Shown here: positions 40,397 to 47,797 of the stretch, one piece after another | How positions within the stretch are numbered: position 1 is the stretch's first letter | Layout of the letters: each line of letters opens with the position of its first letter | Assembly: GCF_002875705.1 (NCBI RefSeq) | Contig: NZ_MCZZ01000123.1 | Location: 1-47,797, forward strand | Direction of reading: 5' to 3' | From: Vibrio sp. 10N.261.45.E2 | Lineage (GTDB): Bacteria; Pseudomonadota; Gammaproteobacteria; Enterobacterales; Vibrionaceae | Length of the DNA: 47,797 bases | Made by a program: the position numbers and the translations under genes | Notes under the pieces: model-generated | Database searches by the model: none | What the model was told of the DNA's origin: nothing | The model's input: the letters and a program-made list of their open reading frames with translations, nothing else

Positions 40397-41101
40397 ATGT
40401 CCGAAATTTACACCACCTACGCAAAGCAATACGACTCTGCTGCTCGCGATAATATTTATAATGCCCTATTAGAACGCCCATCAACCATAGCCTTACTAGA
40501 CGATGTTAAAGGGCTCGATATTGTCGACCTTGGTTGCGGTTCAGGTATATACGCACAGTGGTTTATCGACCAAGGTGCCAACAAAGTCACCTGTACCGAC
40601 CTATCCCAAGATATGGTTAAACTAGTGAACGGAAAACAAATCCCAAATGTAACAGCATACGCGCAAGATGCTGCTCTTGGTTTACCCAAGGAAGCTGATA
40701 ACAGCGCTGATGTCATCGTGTGCCCATTGGTGCTGCATTACATTGAAGATCTAAAGCCTGTCTTTGATGGCGTGTATCGCGTTTTGAAACCGGGCGGCTA
40801 CATCGTGTTTTCCACTCACCACCCTTTTGCGGATTTTGAATGCACCCTTTCAGGTAACTACTTTGAACGCGAATTCATTCAAGAAGAGTGGAACACGGTT
40901 GGAACACCCGTTCAGGTAAGCTTCTACCGCCGTTCATTAACCGAACTTTGTCAAGCAGTCAGCCAATCTGGCTTGCTGATTTCACAAATCACGGAAGGCA
41001 CAATCGACGAGAAAGCCAAAGCCATCTCTGAAGAAACATACGAGCGCCTATCGAAAAACGTTAACTTCATCTTTATGCGTTGCGAGAAAATCTCAGCCTA
41101 A
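40397..41101 (+). CDS. Class I SAM-dependent methyltransferase, substrate unknown
   Basis: 234 residues. Motif I is VDLGCGSGIYA (SAM-binding Gly loop, ~residues 43-53), the acidic residue after beta-2 is in CTDLSQDM, and motif IV lies in ADVIVCPLVLHYIED, followed by VLKPGGYIVFSTHHPF. This is the Methyltransf_11/25 type used on small molecules. It stands alone, with a 3' hairpin and no biosynthetic neighbours, so the substrate cannot be inferred. The ATG is preceded only by a weak ribosome site. Confidence 0.85.
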   Translation: MSEIYTTYAKQYDSAARDNIYNALLERPSTIALLDDVKGLDIVDLGCGSGIYAQWFIDQGANKVTCTDLSQDMVKLVNGKQIPNVTAYAQDAALGLPKEADNSADVIVCPLVLHYIEDLKPVFDGVYRVLKPGGYIVFSTHHPFADFECTLSGNYFEREFIQEEWNTVGTPVQVSFYRRSLTELCQAVSQSGLLISQITEGTIDEKAKAISEETYERLSKNVNFIFMRCEKISA

Positions 41102-41116
41102 CCCGTAAGCACATCG

Positions 41117-41147
41117 CGTGTGCCTTTAACTACACCAAAGGCACACG
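41117..41147 (+). terminator. Strong hairpin after the methyltransferase gene
   Basis: CGTGTGCCTTT (41117-41127) pairs with AAAGGCACACG (41137-41147): 11 perfect base pairs and a 9-nt loop, 15 bp after the stop codon. The T tract is missing, so it may end transcription weakly or protect the 3' end. Confidence 0.6.
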
Positions 41148-41293
41148 ATCACTTCTCGCAAACCTATCATTTATTCCTCAAGACCAACCTTTCCGTTGTT
41201 GGGTCCACTTAACTAAATTGCCAGTTCATTGCACAAAAAATAAACTTTTTTCGTCCATATCTTGTATTCGACCATAACTTCTTGTAATTTTAA

Positions 41294-41313
41294 CTGACCA
41301 ACCAATCGGTCAG
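41294..41313. promoter_or_regulatory. Candidate TetR operator upstream of the aldehyde dehydrogenase gene
   Basis: CTGACC-N8-GGTCAG is a 20-bp inverted repeat centred ~31 bp upstream of the ATG at 41335. TetR proteins bind such palindromes, and the TetR gene is the second gene of this unit. It would overlap the promoter or the start of the transcript, fitting autorepression. Inferred from position and symmetry. Confidence 0.6.
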
Positions 41314-41334
41314 CCTTCGAATTTAGGGGATACT

Positions 41335-42771
41335 ATGAGCCATAATCTAGACCTTGAACCAAACACGTCGAGCACCAACGACATGGATCAAATATTCAAC
41401 CGACAACAAGATCACTACCGCAACAACGTTAATCCAACACTTGAGCAGAGAAGAAATGATCTCTCAGTCTTGAAAAAACTATTAATGCGTTATCAAGAGC
41501 AGTTAATTGAAGCGGTATCTGAAGATTATGGCCATCGAGCAAAGCACGACAGCTTAATTGCTGACATCACCCCTTCCCTACACCAAATCAATTACAGTGA
41601 TAAAAATCTTAAGAAGTGGCTGAAGCCTTCACGTCGTAAAGCCGGCTTAATGCTAACACCAGCCAAGATTACTGTGCATTATCAACCGGTCGGTGTGGTT
41701 GGCATCATCGTGCCTTGGAACTTCCCAGTTATGCTCTCTTTGGGGCCTCTCATCACAGCATTGGCAGCAGGTAACACAGCAATGCTCAAAATGTCTGAGT
41801 TTACTCCTGCAACTAACCGTGTTTTAAAAGCGATGTTGGCCGAAGGTTTTAGTGAAGAACAAGTGGCGATCATTGAAGGTGAAGCCGACGTTTCTGCTAA
41901 GTTTAGCCAGCTGCCGTTTGACCATATCCTATTCACAGGTTCAACCTCTGTTGGTAAGCACGTAATGAAAGCCGCAGCTGCTAACTTAACGCCAGTGACA
42001 CTAGAACTAGGTGGAAAGTCTCCAACCATCATCGCACCAGATTTCGATGTTGCTGATGCGGTTGAACGTATCCTATTTGCCAAGAGCCTAAACGCAGGTC
42101 AAATCTGTGTCGCACCAGATTACATCTTGCTGCCACGAGAGAAAGTTGATGCATTTATCACCGCTTACAAGCGCTACTTCAAGAAGCTCTATAAAGCGGG
42201 AATTGAGAGCAAAGACTTAACCTCAGTGGTTAACATGCGCCAGTACAATCGATTAAAAGGTGTGGTCGAAGATGCGAAGTCAAAAGGTGCTGTGATACAC
42301 ACCGTTACCGAGCAGGCACAAGACGACGTGAACCACAGAATGACGCCGCACCTTCTCACCAAAGTGAATGATGACATGCTGGCAATGCAAGAAGAGCTGT
42401 TTGGTCCTGTGCTACCTATCGTGCCTTATGATTCAATTGAAGAAGCGATAAGCTACATCACCACAAGAGAACGTCCACTTGCGCTGTACCTAATGAGTCA
42501 CGACAAGAAAACCCAAGACCGATTCCTATCAGACACTCACTCAGGCGGCGTTTGTATTAACGACTCTTTGGTGCATGTGGCAGCGGAAGACGCGCCATTC
42601 GGTGGTATTGGCCCTTCAGGCATGGGACACTACCACGGCATTGAAGGCTTCAAGACCTTTAGCCATGCAAAAACCGTGTTGACTCGAGGCAAGATCAACT
42701 TCACTAAGTTGATGCACCCTCCATACAACAACCCAATCAAAAAAATGATGTTCAAAGTACTGAATCGATGA
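41335..42771 (+). CDS. Aldehyde dehydrogenase, coniferyl-aldehyde dehydrogenase type
   Basis: 478 residues of the NAD(P)-dependent ALDH superfamily. Motifs are PWNFPVMLSLGPLITALAAGNTAMLK (cofactor-site Lys), FTGSTSVGKHV (Rossmann loop), LELGGKSPTII (general-base Glu) and NAGQICVAPDY (catalytic Cys). The ~478-residue length and C-terminal membrane-seeking basic/hydrophobic tail (INFTKLMHPPYNNPIKKMMFKVLNR region) are like the coniferyl-aldehyde/fatty-aldehyde group, whose members oxidise long-chain or aromatic aldehydes to acids. AGGGGA precedes the ATG. It overlaps the tetR gene by 4 bp (ATGA). An aldehyde-detoxification role under TetR control is the likely job; the true substrate is not visible. 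Confidence 0.88.
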   Translation: MSHNLDLEPNTSSTNDMDQIFNRQQDHYRNNVNPTLEQRRNDLSVLKKLLMRYQEQLIEAVSEDYGHRAKHDSLIADITPSLHQINYSDKNLKKWLKPSRRKAGLMLTPAKITVHYQPVGVVGIIVPWNFPVMLSLGPLITALAAGNTAMLKMSEFTPATNRVLKAMLAEGFSEEQVAIIEGEADVSAKFSQLPFDHILFTGSTSVGKHVMKAAAANLTPVTLELGGKSPTIIAPDFDVADAVERILFAKSLNAGQICVAPDYILLPREKVDAFITAYKRYFKKLYKAGIESKDLTSVVNMRQYNRLKGVVEDAKSKGAVIHTVTEQAQDDVNHRMTPHLLTKVNDDMLAMQEELFGPVLPIVPYDSIEEAISYITTRERPLALYLMSHDKKTQDRFLSDTHSGGVCINDSLVHVAAEDAPFGGIGPSGMGHYHGIEGFKTFSHAKTVLTRGKINFTKLMHPPYNNPIKKMMFKVLNR

Positions 42772-43355
42772 TTACAAAAAGGCAAAAAATCCTAGATGCT
42801 GCGCTCCTGCTCTTCTCTCAACAAGGGTTAGAGGGCACATCTACTGGGCAAATAGCGAAGACCGCCGGTGTAGCAAAAGCGACACTGTTTCATCACTTTG
42901 AGAACAAATCTCTACTGATTGAAGAGCTATTTCGTGAATTGAAAGTAGAGCTATTTTCTACTCTGGCTCAGCACACAGACATCGCTGAACAAAATCGCTA
43001 TCAAGCCTTTAAATTCATGTGGATGACCGGAATTGAGTGGGCGTTAGAAAACCCAGTCGCCATGAAATTCTTCACCAATGTGCACTTTGACCCAACGACT
43101 CAAACTCGTGAAGTCATTGTTTCGCAGATGTTTGCGTCACTCGATGACATCATTTTGAAAGGACAGCAAGCCGAAGAATTGATGGTGCTAGACATTAATC
43201 TCGTTAGACACTTCATCCATAGCCACTTTTTGATCTGTGCGAACTGGCTTGTTGATCAGCAAGAGCCGCAGCCAGAGCAGTCAGAAAAGTATATCAACGA
43301 CAGTTTTGATATGTGCTGGCGTGCCATTGGTGGTCAAGCGCAGCCGTCCTGTTAG
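42768..43355 (+). CDS. TetR-family transcriptional regulator
   Basis: 195 residues. The N-terminal HTH is typical (GLEGTSTGQIAKTAGVAKATLFHHFENKSLLIEELF, in about residues 20-55). The remaining helices form the ligand pocket and dimer face. Its ATG overlaps the aldehyde dehydrogenase stop (ATGA), so regulator and enzyme are made together. With a palindrome in front of the operon, this suggests autorepression relieved by an aldehyde or other toxic compound (inference). Confidence 0.9.
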   Translation: MITKRQKILDAALLLFSQQGLEGTSTGQIAKTAGVAKATLFHHFENKSLLIEELFRELKVELFSTLAQHTDIAEQNRYQAFKFMWMTGIEWALENPVAMKFFTNVHFDPTTQTREVIVSQMFASLDDIILKGQQAEELMVLDINLVRHFIHSHFLICANWLVDQQEPQPEQSEKYINDSFDMCWRAIGGQAQPSC

Positions 43356-43420
43356 CTAGACTATCAGCGGGCTATAAGCTAAATACCCTGCCATTAAGTA
43401 GCGTCAGGTTTCATCGAATC

Positions 43421-43449
43421 AATAAAAGCGTCTCATCGGCGCTTTTATT
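43421..43449 (+). terminator. Rho-independent terminator after the aldehyde dehydrogenase/tetR unit
   Basis: AATAAAAGCG (43421-43430), 9-nt loop, CGCTTTTATT (43440-43449): a perfect 10-bp stem containing a T run. Confidence 0.8.
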
Positions 43450-43816
43450 ATTTGGGTACATTTTAATCACTTTACCCTGTTGACTTTTTAAGCCCGCATT
43501 CAGTACCATTCCACCATCATTTCAAAAGAGAATAACGCCATAATGAAGTACTAACATCCTGACATCCGATTTATTTTTTAAAAAATCATTTGGACACTCG
43601 GGGTTAGTGGGCGTTACTTCGTCATCTATTTTCGCGACATATTAATATTAAGCTCTTAAAGATCCGCCGATTAACGGCCTGCATCTTCCAGAGCGCACCT
43701 AAAAGACAGAAACCATCTCAATACCGCTTTCTCTCTTTCATCGGTCATCTACCTAAGTAACGTCTATGGCGATCTGTTTTAGTATCCAGCTGGATCTTGC
43801 ACAGAAAAGCGCCTCG
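43450..43816. other. Non-coding leader region upstream of the ABC-F gene
   Basis: About 370 bp with no supported gene. A perfect 12-bp palindrome, ATCCAGCTGGAT (43784-43795), and a small hairpin GCCG-N5-CGGC lie in it. ABC-F resistance genes often have regulatory leaders with short peptides; no short frame here is convincing. Confidence 0.4.
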
Positions 43817-43847
43817 CCCCTTTTACTCGTTTACACGTAAAGGGAGG
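43817..43847 (+). promoter_or_regulatory. Hairpin overlapping the ABC-F Shine-Dalgarno sequence
   Basis: CCCCTTTTAC (43817-43826) can pair with GTAAAGGG (43837-43844), leaving one A bulged. The right arm is part of the very strong Shine-Dalgarno AGGGAGG (43841-43847) placed 7 nt before the ATG at 43855. When folded, the ribosome site would be hidden. Possible translational switch; structure not tested. Confidence 0.5.
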
Positions 43848-43854
43848 TATTTTT

Positions 43855-45429
43855 ATGCCTATTATTTTAGCCAATAATCTCTCATTCCAGATCGATACTG
43901 GAGAGTGGCTATTTAAAGACATCACCTTCAATTTGAACTCGCGACTGACTGGCTTAGTTGGAAGAAACGGAGCCGGAAAATCGTTACTACTTTCATTACT
44001 CACTGGGCAGGTGCAGCCGACATCTGGGAATGTGTCTAGACAAGGCTCGATTGGTTTCTACTCACAATTGCCTTCAGTACTTTTGGATAGCACGATCAGT
44101 ATTGCTGATTTCTTAGGTATCACGGAGAAACTCAATGCCTTGCGAGCTATCGAACAAGGCAGCTGCGAGCTTGAACACTTCAATATCGTTGGTGACGATT
44201 GGGATTTGCAAGAAAACACTCAGAAGCTGTTGACCAGTCTGAAAATAACCAGCGAGTTGGCCACGCCATGCAACACATTAAGCGGTGGGCAGCTTGCCCT
44301 TTTACAATTTCATCAACTGTTTACGTCAGAACACAACATACTGATTCTAGATGAACCGTCGAATCATTTAGACAGTGACGGGCGTAGCTGGTTAATAGAA
44401 CAGTGCCAACAATTTGAAGGCAAAATACTGATGGTTAGCCATGATCGAAGCCTGTTGAGGCACATGGAAGGGATCTACCATCTCAACAGTTTGGGGTTAC
44501 GTTTCTACAAAGGAAACTACGATGATTACTTCAAACAAATGTCGAGCCAAAGTGAAGTATTAGACAAGCAGATTGCGCATCACCAATCTGAAAAGAGACG
44601 ACTTGAACGCCAAGCTCAAGCCAACAAAGAAAAAGCACAACAGCGAGAGGCGCAAGGAAACCGACTGCGAAAATCAGGCAGTCAGCCCAAGATTTTACTG
44701 GATGCAATGAAAGACAAAGCCGGACGAACACAAGCAGCATCAGCCACTAGTCAACATAACTTAAAGGAGCAAAATCAAGATAAGCTTCAATCTCTAAAAG
44801 AACAAAAAGAGCAACTGAAACCACAGGCCTTGTATCTACAACAGAGTAATCGCAAGAAAAAGAACGCGCTATTAACTGTTGAAGATTGCCGACTTGAGTT
44901 TGGGTCTGGTACTGCTATCAACTTTTCTCTGTCACAAGGTGAACGGTGTTATCTAAGCGGTGTAAACGGTTGTGGTAAGTCGACACTGTTGAAAGCAATT
45001 CACAACGAGCACTCGAACTACACTGGTACCATCAAACGCTTTGGATCTACGGTATACCTTGATCAACACTTTGGTTTATTGGATGCCCATAACACCATGT
45101 TCGACAGCCTCATGACGCATAGTGACGGGCTTACAGAGAGTGATGCTCGGACATTGTTGGCAGGTATAGGCTTTAGGCGTGATTCCGTATACCGCAAAGT
45201 CGCTCACTTAAGTGGTGGAGAGAAAATGAAGCTAGCGATGTTGATTGTCAGCCATAAGCAAGACTCCCCATTACTGCTGCTTGATGAGCCAGACAACCAT
45301 TTAGATATCGATTCAAAGCAAATATTAGCGTCAGCTTTGCGTGAATACCGAGGCGCTTTTATCTTAGTCAGTCATGACTTGGATTTTGTTAAGGAGGTCG
45401 GCGTTAGCCAAAATCGTATTCAGCTTTAA
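43855..45429 (+). CDS. ABC-F family ATPase (ribosome-associated, twin ABC domains)
   Basis: 524 residues with two ATPase cassettes and no membrane segment. Domain 1: Walker A GRNGAGKS from Gly36, signature LSGGQ, Walker B ILILDEPSNHLD (Asp166). Domain 2: Walker A GVNGCGKST from Gly369, signature LSGGEKMKL, Walker B LLLLDEPDNHLD (Asp477). Between them a Lys/Gln/Glu-rich coiled linker (~215-325: KRRLERQAQANKEKAQQREA, SLKEQKEQLKP) is the part that reaches the peptidyl-transferase centre in ABC-F proteins. Members either help stalled ribosomes (EttA, Uup, YbiT types) or protect against antibiotics. The linker is long and this does not match the four E. coli housekeeping members by eye, so a specialised or resistance role is possible (inference). 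It has its own terminator. Confidence 0.88.
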   Translation: MPIILANNLSFQIDTGEWLFKDITFNLNSRLTGLVGRNGAGKSLLLSLLTGQVQPTSGNVSRQGSIGFYSQLPSVLLDSTISIADFLGITEKLNALRAIEQGSCELEHFNIVGDDWDLQENTQKLLTSLKITSELATPCNTLSGGQLALLQFHQLFTSEHNILILDEPSNHLDSDGRSWLIEQCQQFEGKILMVSHDRSLLRHMEGIYHLNSLGLRFYKGNYDDYFKQMSSQSEVLDKQIAHHQSEKRRLERQAQANKEKAQQREAQGNRLRKSGSQPKILLDAMKDKAGRTQAASATSQHNLKEQNQDKLQSLKEQKEQLKPQALYLQQSNRKKKNALLTVEDCRLEFGSGTAINFSLSQGERCYLSGVNGCGKSTLLKAIHNEHSNYTGTIKRFGSTVYLDQHFGLLDAHNTMFDSLMTHSDGLTESDARTLLAGIGFRRDSVYRKVAHLSGGEKMKLAMLIVSHKQDSPLLLLDEPDNHLDIDSKQILASALREYRGAFILVSHDLDFVKEVGVSQNRIQL

Positions 45430-45459
45430 CCTTGATATCAACGACCATTGAGTTTAGAT

Positions 45460-45489
45460 AGGCGAGTATTGTTGCGGATACTCGCCTTT
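45460..45489 (+). terminator. Terminator after the ABC-F gene
   Basis: AGGCGAGTAT (45460-45469), 8-nt loop, ATACTCGCCT (45478-45487) followed by TT: a perfect 10-bp stem. Confidence 0.8.
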
Positions 45490-45544
45490 CTCGATTGAGA
45501 CAAGTAAACTACGCGCCTCGAACATCTATTCATAAGGCTAAGGT

Positions 45545-46783
45545 TTGCATACTCTAGAACAATTAAAATCAGGGCAACTTAAAGGTATTAAGCGCTTAAA
45601 ATTATCAGAAGGTCTCACTGAGTTCCCATTAGAAATCTTGGATCTTGCCGATTCACTAGAGATTCTGGATCTTTCGGGAAACCAGCTATCAGACTTACCT
45701 GAAGAGTTATCACAGCTTACTCACCTGCGTATTATCTTTGCGTCGAACAACCTGTTCACGCACCTTCCTGATGTTCTTGGGTCACTTCCTAAGCTTGAAA
45801 TGATCGGTTTCAAGACTAACCAAATTAAAACCGTAAGCGAGGTATCTCTACCACCTCAATTACGCTGGTTGATCCTGACCGACAACGCTATCGAAGTTCT
45901 GCCGAACTCACTAGGTGAAAGACCAAGATTGCAAAAACTGGCACTTGCAGGCAACCAGCTTCGTACTTTACCTGAGAGTATGGAAAAACTATCTAACCTG
46001 GAACTGGTTCGCTTGTCTGCAAACCAACTGACTGAATTCCCAGAGTTCCTTATCAAGCTACCAAAACTGGCTTGGCTAGCGTTTGCGGGTAACCCGTTTT
46101 GCAAACACCCTAGCAGCTTAGATAGCGTGCCTGCGGTAAGTTCTCAATGTTACTCATTGAATCAAGTACTTGGCCAAGGTGCATCTGGCGTGATCTCACA
46201 TGCTAATTGGTTAAACAGTGATTTTGATTTCCCTCAGGAAGTGGCGGTTAAAGTATTCAAAGGCGAAGTGACAAGCGACGGTTACCCACATGATGAACTG
46301 GAAGCATGTCTTCAAGCTGGTCACCATAGCAACCTAGTGAAGTCTATCGCCCAAGTGGACGAGCAAGACTACCTTGCGTTGGTGATGGAGCTTATCCCAA
46401 GCAGCTACTACAATCTAGGCTTGCCACCGACACTCGAGACTTGCACGCGTGATACTTTCCCTGAAGGTTTCGAACTTCCGATCTCGCAAATCGACAACAT
46501 CGTGACTCAGATGATCGATGTATTTAATCACCTGCATGACAACAAGGTTTGTCACGGTGATTTGTATGCGCATAACACCCTAGTCAATGAACAAGGTCAG
46601 ATGATCTTTGGTGACTTCGGAGCAGCAACTATCTACGGCTACCTTACAGAAGAGCAGCAACAAGGCATTCGACACATCGAAGCTCGCGCTCTCAAGTACT
46701 TTGTCGAAGACCTACTAACGGTTTGCTCTAGTGAAGATATAGATTCAGAACTGCACAAGAAAATTGAAAATCATCGCGTATAA
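45545..46783 (+). CDS. Leucine-rich-repeat protein with short Ser/Thr kinase domain
   Basis: 412 residues. Residues ~15-195 hold about seven LRRs (SLEILDLSGNQLSDLPEEL, RLQKLALAGNQLRTLPESM, NLELVRLSANQLTEFPEFL). From ~205 a eukaryotic-like kinase fold begins: Gly loop LGQGASGVI (209-217), VAVK with Lys236, acidic helix C (DELEACLQAGHH), catalytic loop HGDLYAHN (337-344, Asp339 and Asn344; HGD instead of HRD) and DFG at 357-359. Only ~53 residues follow DFG, so the usual large C-lobe is mostly absent. No signal peptide or membrane helix, so it is cytoplasmic. Translation starts at TTG (45545) with AAGG nearby. LRR-kinases of this shape occur in Vibrio and Pseudomonas; the substrate is unknown. 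Monocistronic. Confidence 0.85.
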   Translation: MHTLEQLKSGQLKGIKRLKLSEGLTEFPLEILDLADSLEILDLSGNQLSDLPEELSQLTHLRIIFASNNLFTHLPDVLGSLPKLEMIGFKTNQIKTVSEVSLPPQLRWLILTDNAIEVLPNSLGERPRLQKLALAGNQLRTLPESMEKLSNLELVRLSANQLTEFPEFLIKLPKLAWLAFAGNPFCKHPSSLDSVPAVSSQCYSLNQVLGQGASGVISHANWLNSDFDFPQEVAVKVFKGEVTSDGYPHDELEACLQAGHHSNLVKSIAQVDEQDYLALVMELIPSSYYNLGLPPTLETCTRDTFPEGFELPISQIDNIVTQMIDVFNHLHDNKVCHGDLYAHNTLVNEQGQMIFGDFGAATIYGYLTEEQQQGIRHIEARALKYFVEDLLTVCSSEDIDSELHKKIENHRV

Positions 46784-46848
46784 GACCTACGAAGCACGCA
46801 TAATAGCTACCAAGCCTAAGTCGCTAATTATGGGTCGAATAGAAATGA

Positions 46849-46877
46849 AAAAAGCTAACGTTTGACGTTAGCTTTTT
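46849..46877. terminator. Bidirectional Rho-independent terminator
   Basis: AAAAAGCTAACG (46849-46860), loop TTTGA, CGTTAGCTTTTT (46866-46877): a perfect 12-bp stem with A and T tracts on each side, between the kinase gene and the convergent hypothetical gene. Confidence 0.93.
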
Positions 46878-46907
46878 GCTTCTAGAGCTGAATTCATCGA
46901 AACAAAG

Positions 46908-47345
46908 TTAACGAGCTTCCACCTGAACAAGCTTAAGATAAGAGTGAAGCTCTTGGTTTTTGTATTCCACCGCTGAGTGGATATTTAAGTCTTTACACGC
47001 AACCACATCGAACTGGTAAAGATTGTCACCTTTACTGATTTCAACTTGCAGCAACCCACTTTTCAATAACCAATGACCTTGAGTTTCAAACCGATCAAAC
47101 AAACGGTACTCGGTTAGAGTGCCATCCGAATGAAAGTGAACCTCAGTAATGTACCCTGCAGGGCAACTTTTTACCCAAGTACGCCCTAAGACATCCTCTT
47201 CAACAAAGTTTCTTTTGCTCTCGCACCACTTTAAATAATCAGCACTCTCGCCCAAGTCACTATCTAAATCATGTTTATCCAGTAACTTTTGATCTTGCTG
47301 TTCGCGACAGTAAAGCTGAAGCAGTATCTGTTGGTTATCACTCAT
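46908..47345 (-). CDS. Hypothetical cytoplasmic protein
   Basis: 145 residues, no signal peptide or membrane helix. A polar N-terminal helix (~1-45) is followed by a beta-rich part (GRTWVKSCPAGYITEVHFHSDGTLTEYRLFDRF..., then GHWLLKSGLLQVEI, YQFDVVACKDLNIHSAVEY) that resembles a small lipocalin-like or META-like beta barrel. I do not recognise the family. It lies 40 bp downstream of the yqfB-like gene on the same strand, so the two are probably co-transcribed. Confidence 0.7.
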   Translation of the reverse strand: MSDNQQILLQLYCREQQDQKLLDKHDLDSDLGESADYLKWCESKRNFVEEDVLGRTWVKSCPAGYITEVHFHSDGTLTEYRLFDRFETQGHWLLKSGLLQVEISKGDNLYQFDVVACKDLNIHSAVEYKNQELHSYLKLVQVEAR

Positions 47346-47385
47346 TAATCGCCATCCCTTGCTAGTTAATTCAATCTAATAAGAC

Positions 47386-47703
47386 TTAATCTACCAACTC
47401 GTAAGAGACAACGTAAAGCTGAGAAATACCTGGGTAGATATCTTGAATCACATCTTTCAGCACTTGCAGCGTCATGTTCTCTTGTTGTGCATGGAACTCA
47501 CCCAGTTCATCGAACAGAATTGGTTCTACGCTGATGATCTTAAGATTACAGAATACGCGCCCTTCTTCTAACGTTGAAACTTCCACAACGCTACCCGGCT
47601 GGTAGTCACGCTCAGATTCATCACGGATAGTAATCGTCTTTTTGCCAGAAAGGATATCGGTTTCAAAACGTTCGAAGAACGTCATAGTGGTAGGTGCGGT
47701 CAT
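47386..47703 (-). CDS. yqfB: ASCH-domain N4-acetylcytidine amidohydrolase (YqfB family)
   Basis: 105 residues, the length of E. coli YqfB (103). Shared blocks are TFFERFETDILSGKKTITIRDESE, HAQQENMTLQVLKDVIQDIYPG and QLYVVSYEL. The catalytic Lys and Thr lie in SGKKTITIRD and the catalytic Glu in HAQQENMTL. E. coli YqfB hydrolyses N4-acetylcytidine to cytidine and acetate, a step in recycling nucleosides from modified tRNA. The ASCH fold is related to PUA RNA-binding domains. First gene of a likely two-gene unit with the hypothetical gene downstream. Confidence 0.9.
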   Translation of the reverse strand: MTAPTTMTFFERFETDILSGKKTITIRDESERDYQPGSVVEVSTLEEGRVFCNLKIISVEPILFDELGEFHAQQENMTLQVLKDVIQDIYPGISQLYVVSYELVD

Positions 47704-47778
47704 TTATTCGGTCGCTTTACATTAAAGGTTAGGTAGATGTTTATATACCAGAATGCCTGTTCAAGCGAATAAAAATTA

Positions 47779-47797
47779 GATGCGAGATGCGAGATGC
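47779..47797. repeat. Heptamer tandem repeat cut by the window end
   Basis: GATGCGA is repeated 2.7 times up to the last base. Its full length is unknown. Confidence 0.6.

Noticed and set aside
43779..44003. 74-codon minus-strand frame over the ABC-F start
   Set aside because: It overlaps the well supported ABC-F start on the other strand and has no ribosome site or recognisable domain.

Overview
The window looks like part of a chromosome of a marine Vibrio, most like the Splendidus clade. The reasons are a vibriolysin-type M4 protease, a tryptophanase very close to E. coli TnaA, a speA-speB polyamine operon, a 14.5 kb RTX adhesin and a Vibrio-type alginate cluster (PL6, PL17, two SSS symporters, a GntR/FadR regulator, KdgK, Eda). 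No tRNA, rRNA, IS element, integrase or CRISPR array was seen. The species call is an inference from gene content.

Layout. 0.4-4.4 kb: secreted M4 metalloprotease, a Dabb-domain protein, a small exported protein and a LysR-type regulator. 4.4-6.5 kb: tnaA behind a long leader that holds a candidate tnaC leader peptide and a CRP-like half site. 6.7-9.5 kb: two overlapping membrane-linked GTPase genes. 9.7-10.3 kb: an MsrA-like gene. 10.4-20.9 kb: an alginate-utilisation locus in advanced decay. 21.1-21.9 kb: a PheC-like periplasmic binding protein. 21.9-36.5 kb: one gene for a ~4,847-residue LapA-like, type-I-secreted adhesin. 37.1-40.0 kb: speB-speA. 40.4-47.8 kb: a methyltransferase, an aldehyde dehydrogenase/TetR pair, an ABC-F ATPase, an LRR-containing small protein kinase, a hypothetical protein and a YqfB-type ASCH protein.

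The alginate locus is the most informative accessory region. An intact version would degrade alginate (PL6 and PL17), import oligomers or monomers (two sodium-solute symporters), phosphorylate KDG (KdgK) and cleave KDPG (Eda) under a GntR regulator. Here PL6 has a frameshift, symporter 1 has lost its 5' end and promoter, PL17 and kdgK have both lost their 5' ends at one shared head-to-head junction, kdgK also has an in-frame amber codon, and symporter 2 has a frameshift plus a Trp-to-amber change. Only the regulator and eda are open. So many independent lesions in one pathway, next to an uninterrupted 14.5 kb reading frame, point to real loss of alginate use rather than sequencing error.

The adhesin has a LapG-type TAAG site near its N-terminus, five RTX nonapeptides near its C-terminus, and a two-level repeat block. 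Two domain types alternate A-B-A-B-B / A-B-A-B-B / A, and the higher-order unit measures exactly 2,208 bp at three independent marker pairs. It also carries an in-frame run of nine G. Other points of interest are a TnaC-like leader peptide with Ser where Pro is expected, a palindrome placed as an autoregulatory TetR operator, a hairpin that would bury the Shine-Dalgarno of the ABC-F gene, and a kinase domain that stops shortly after DFG.
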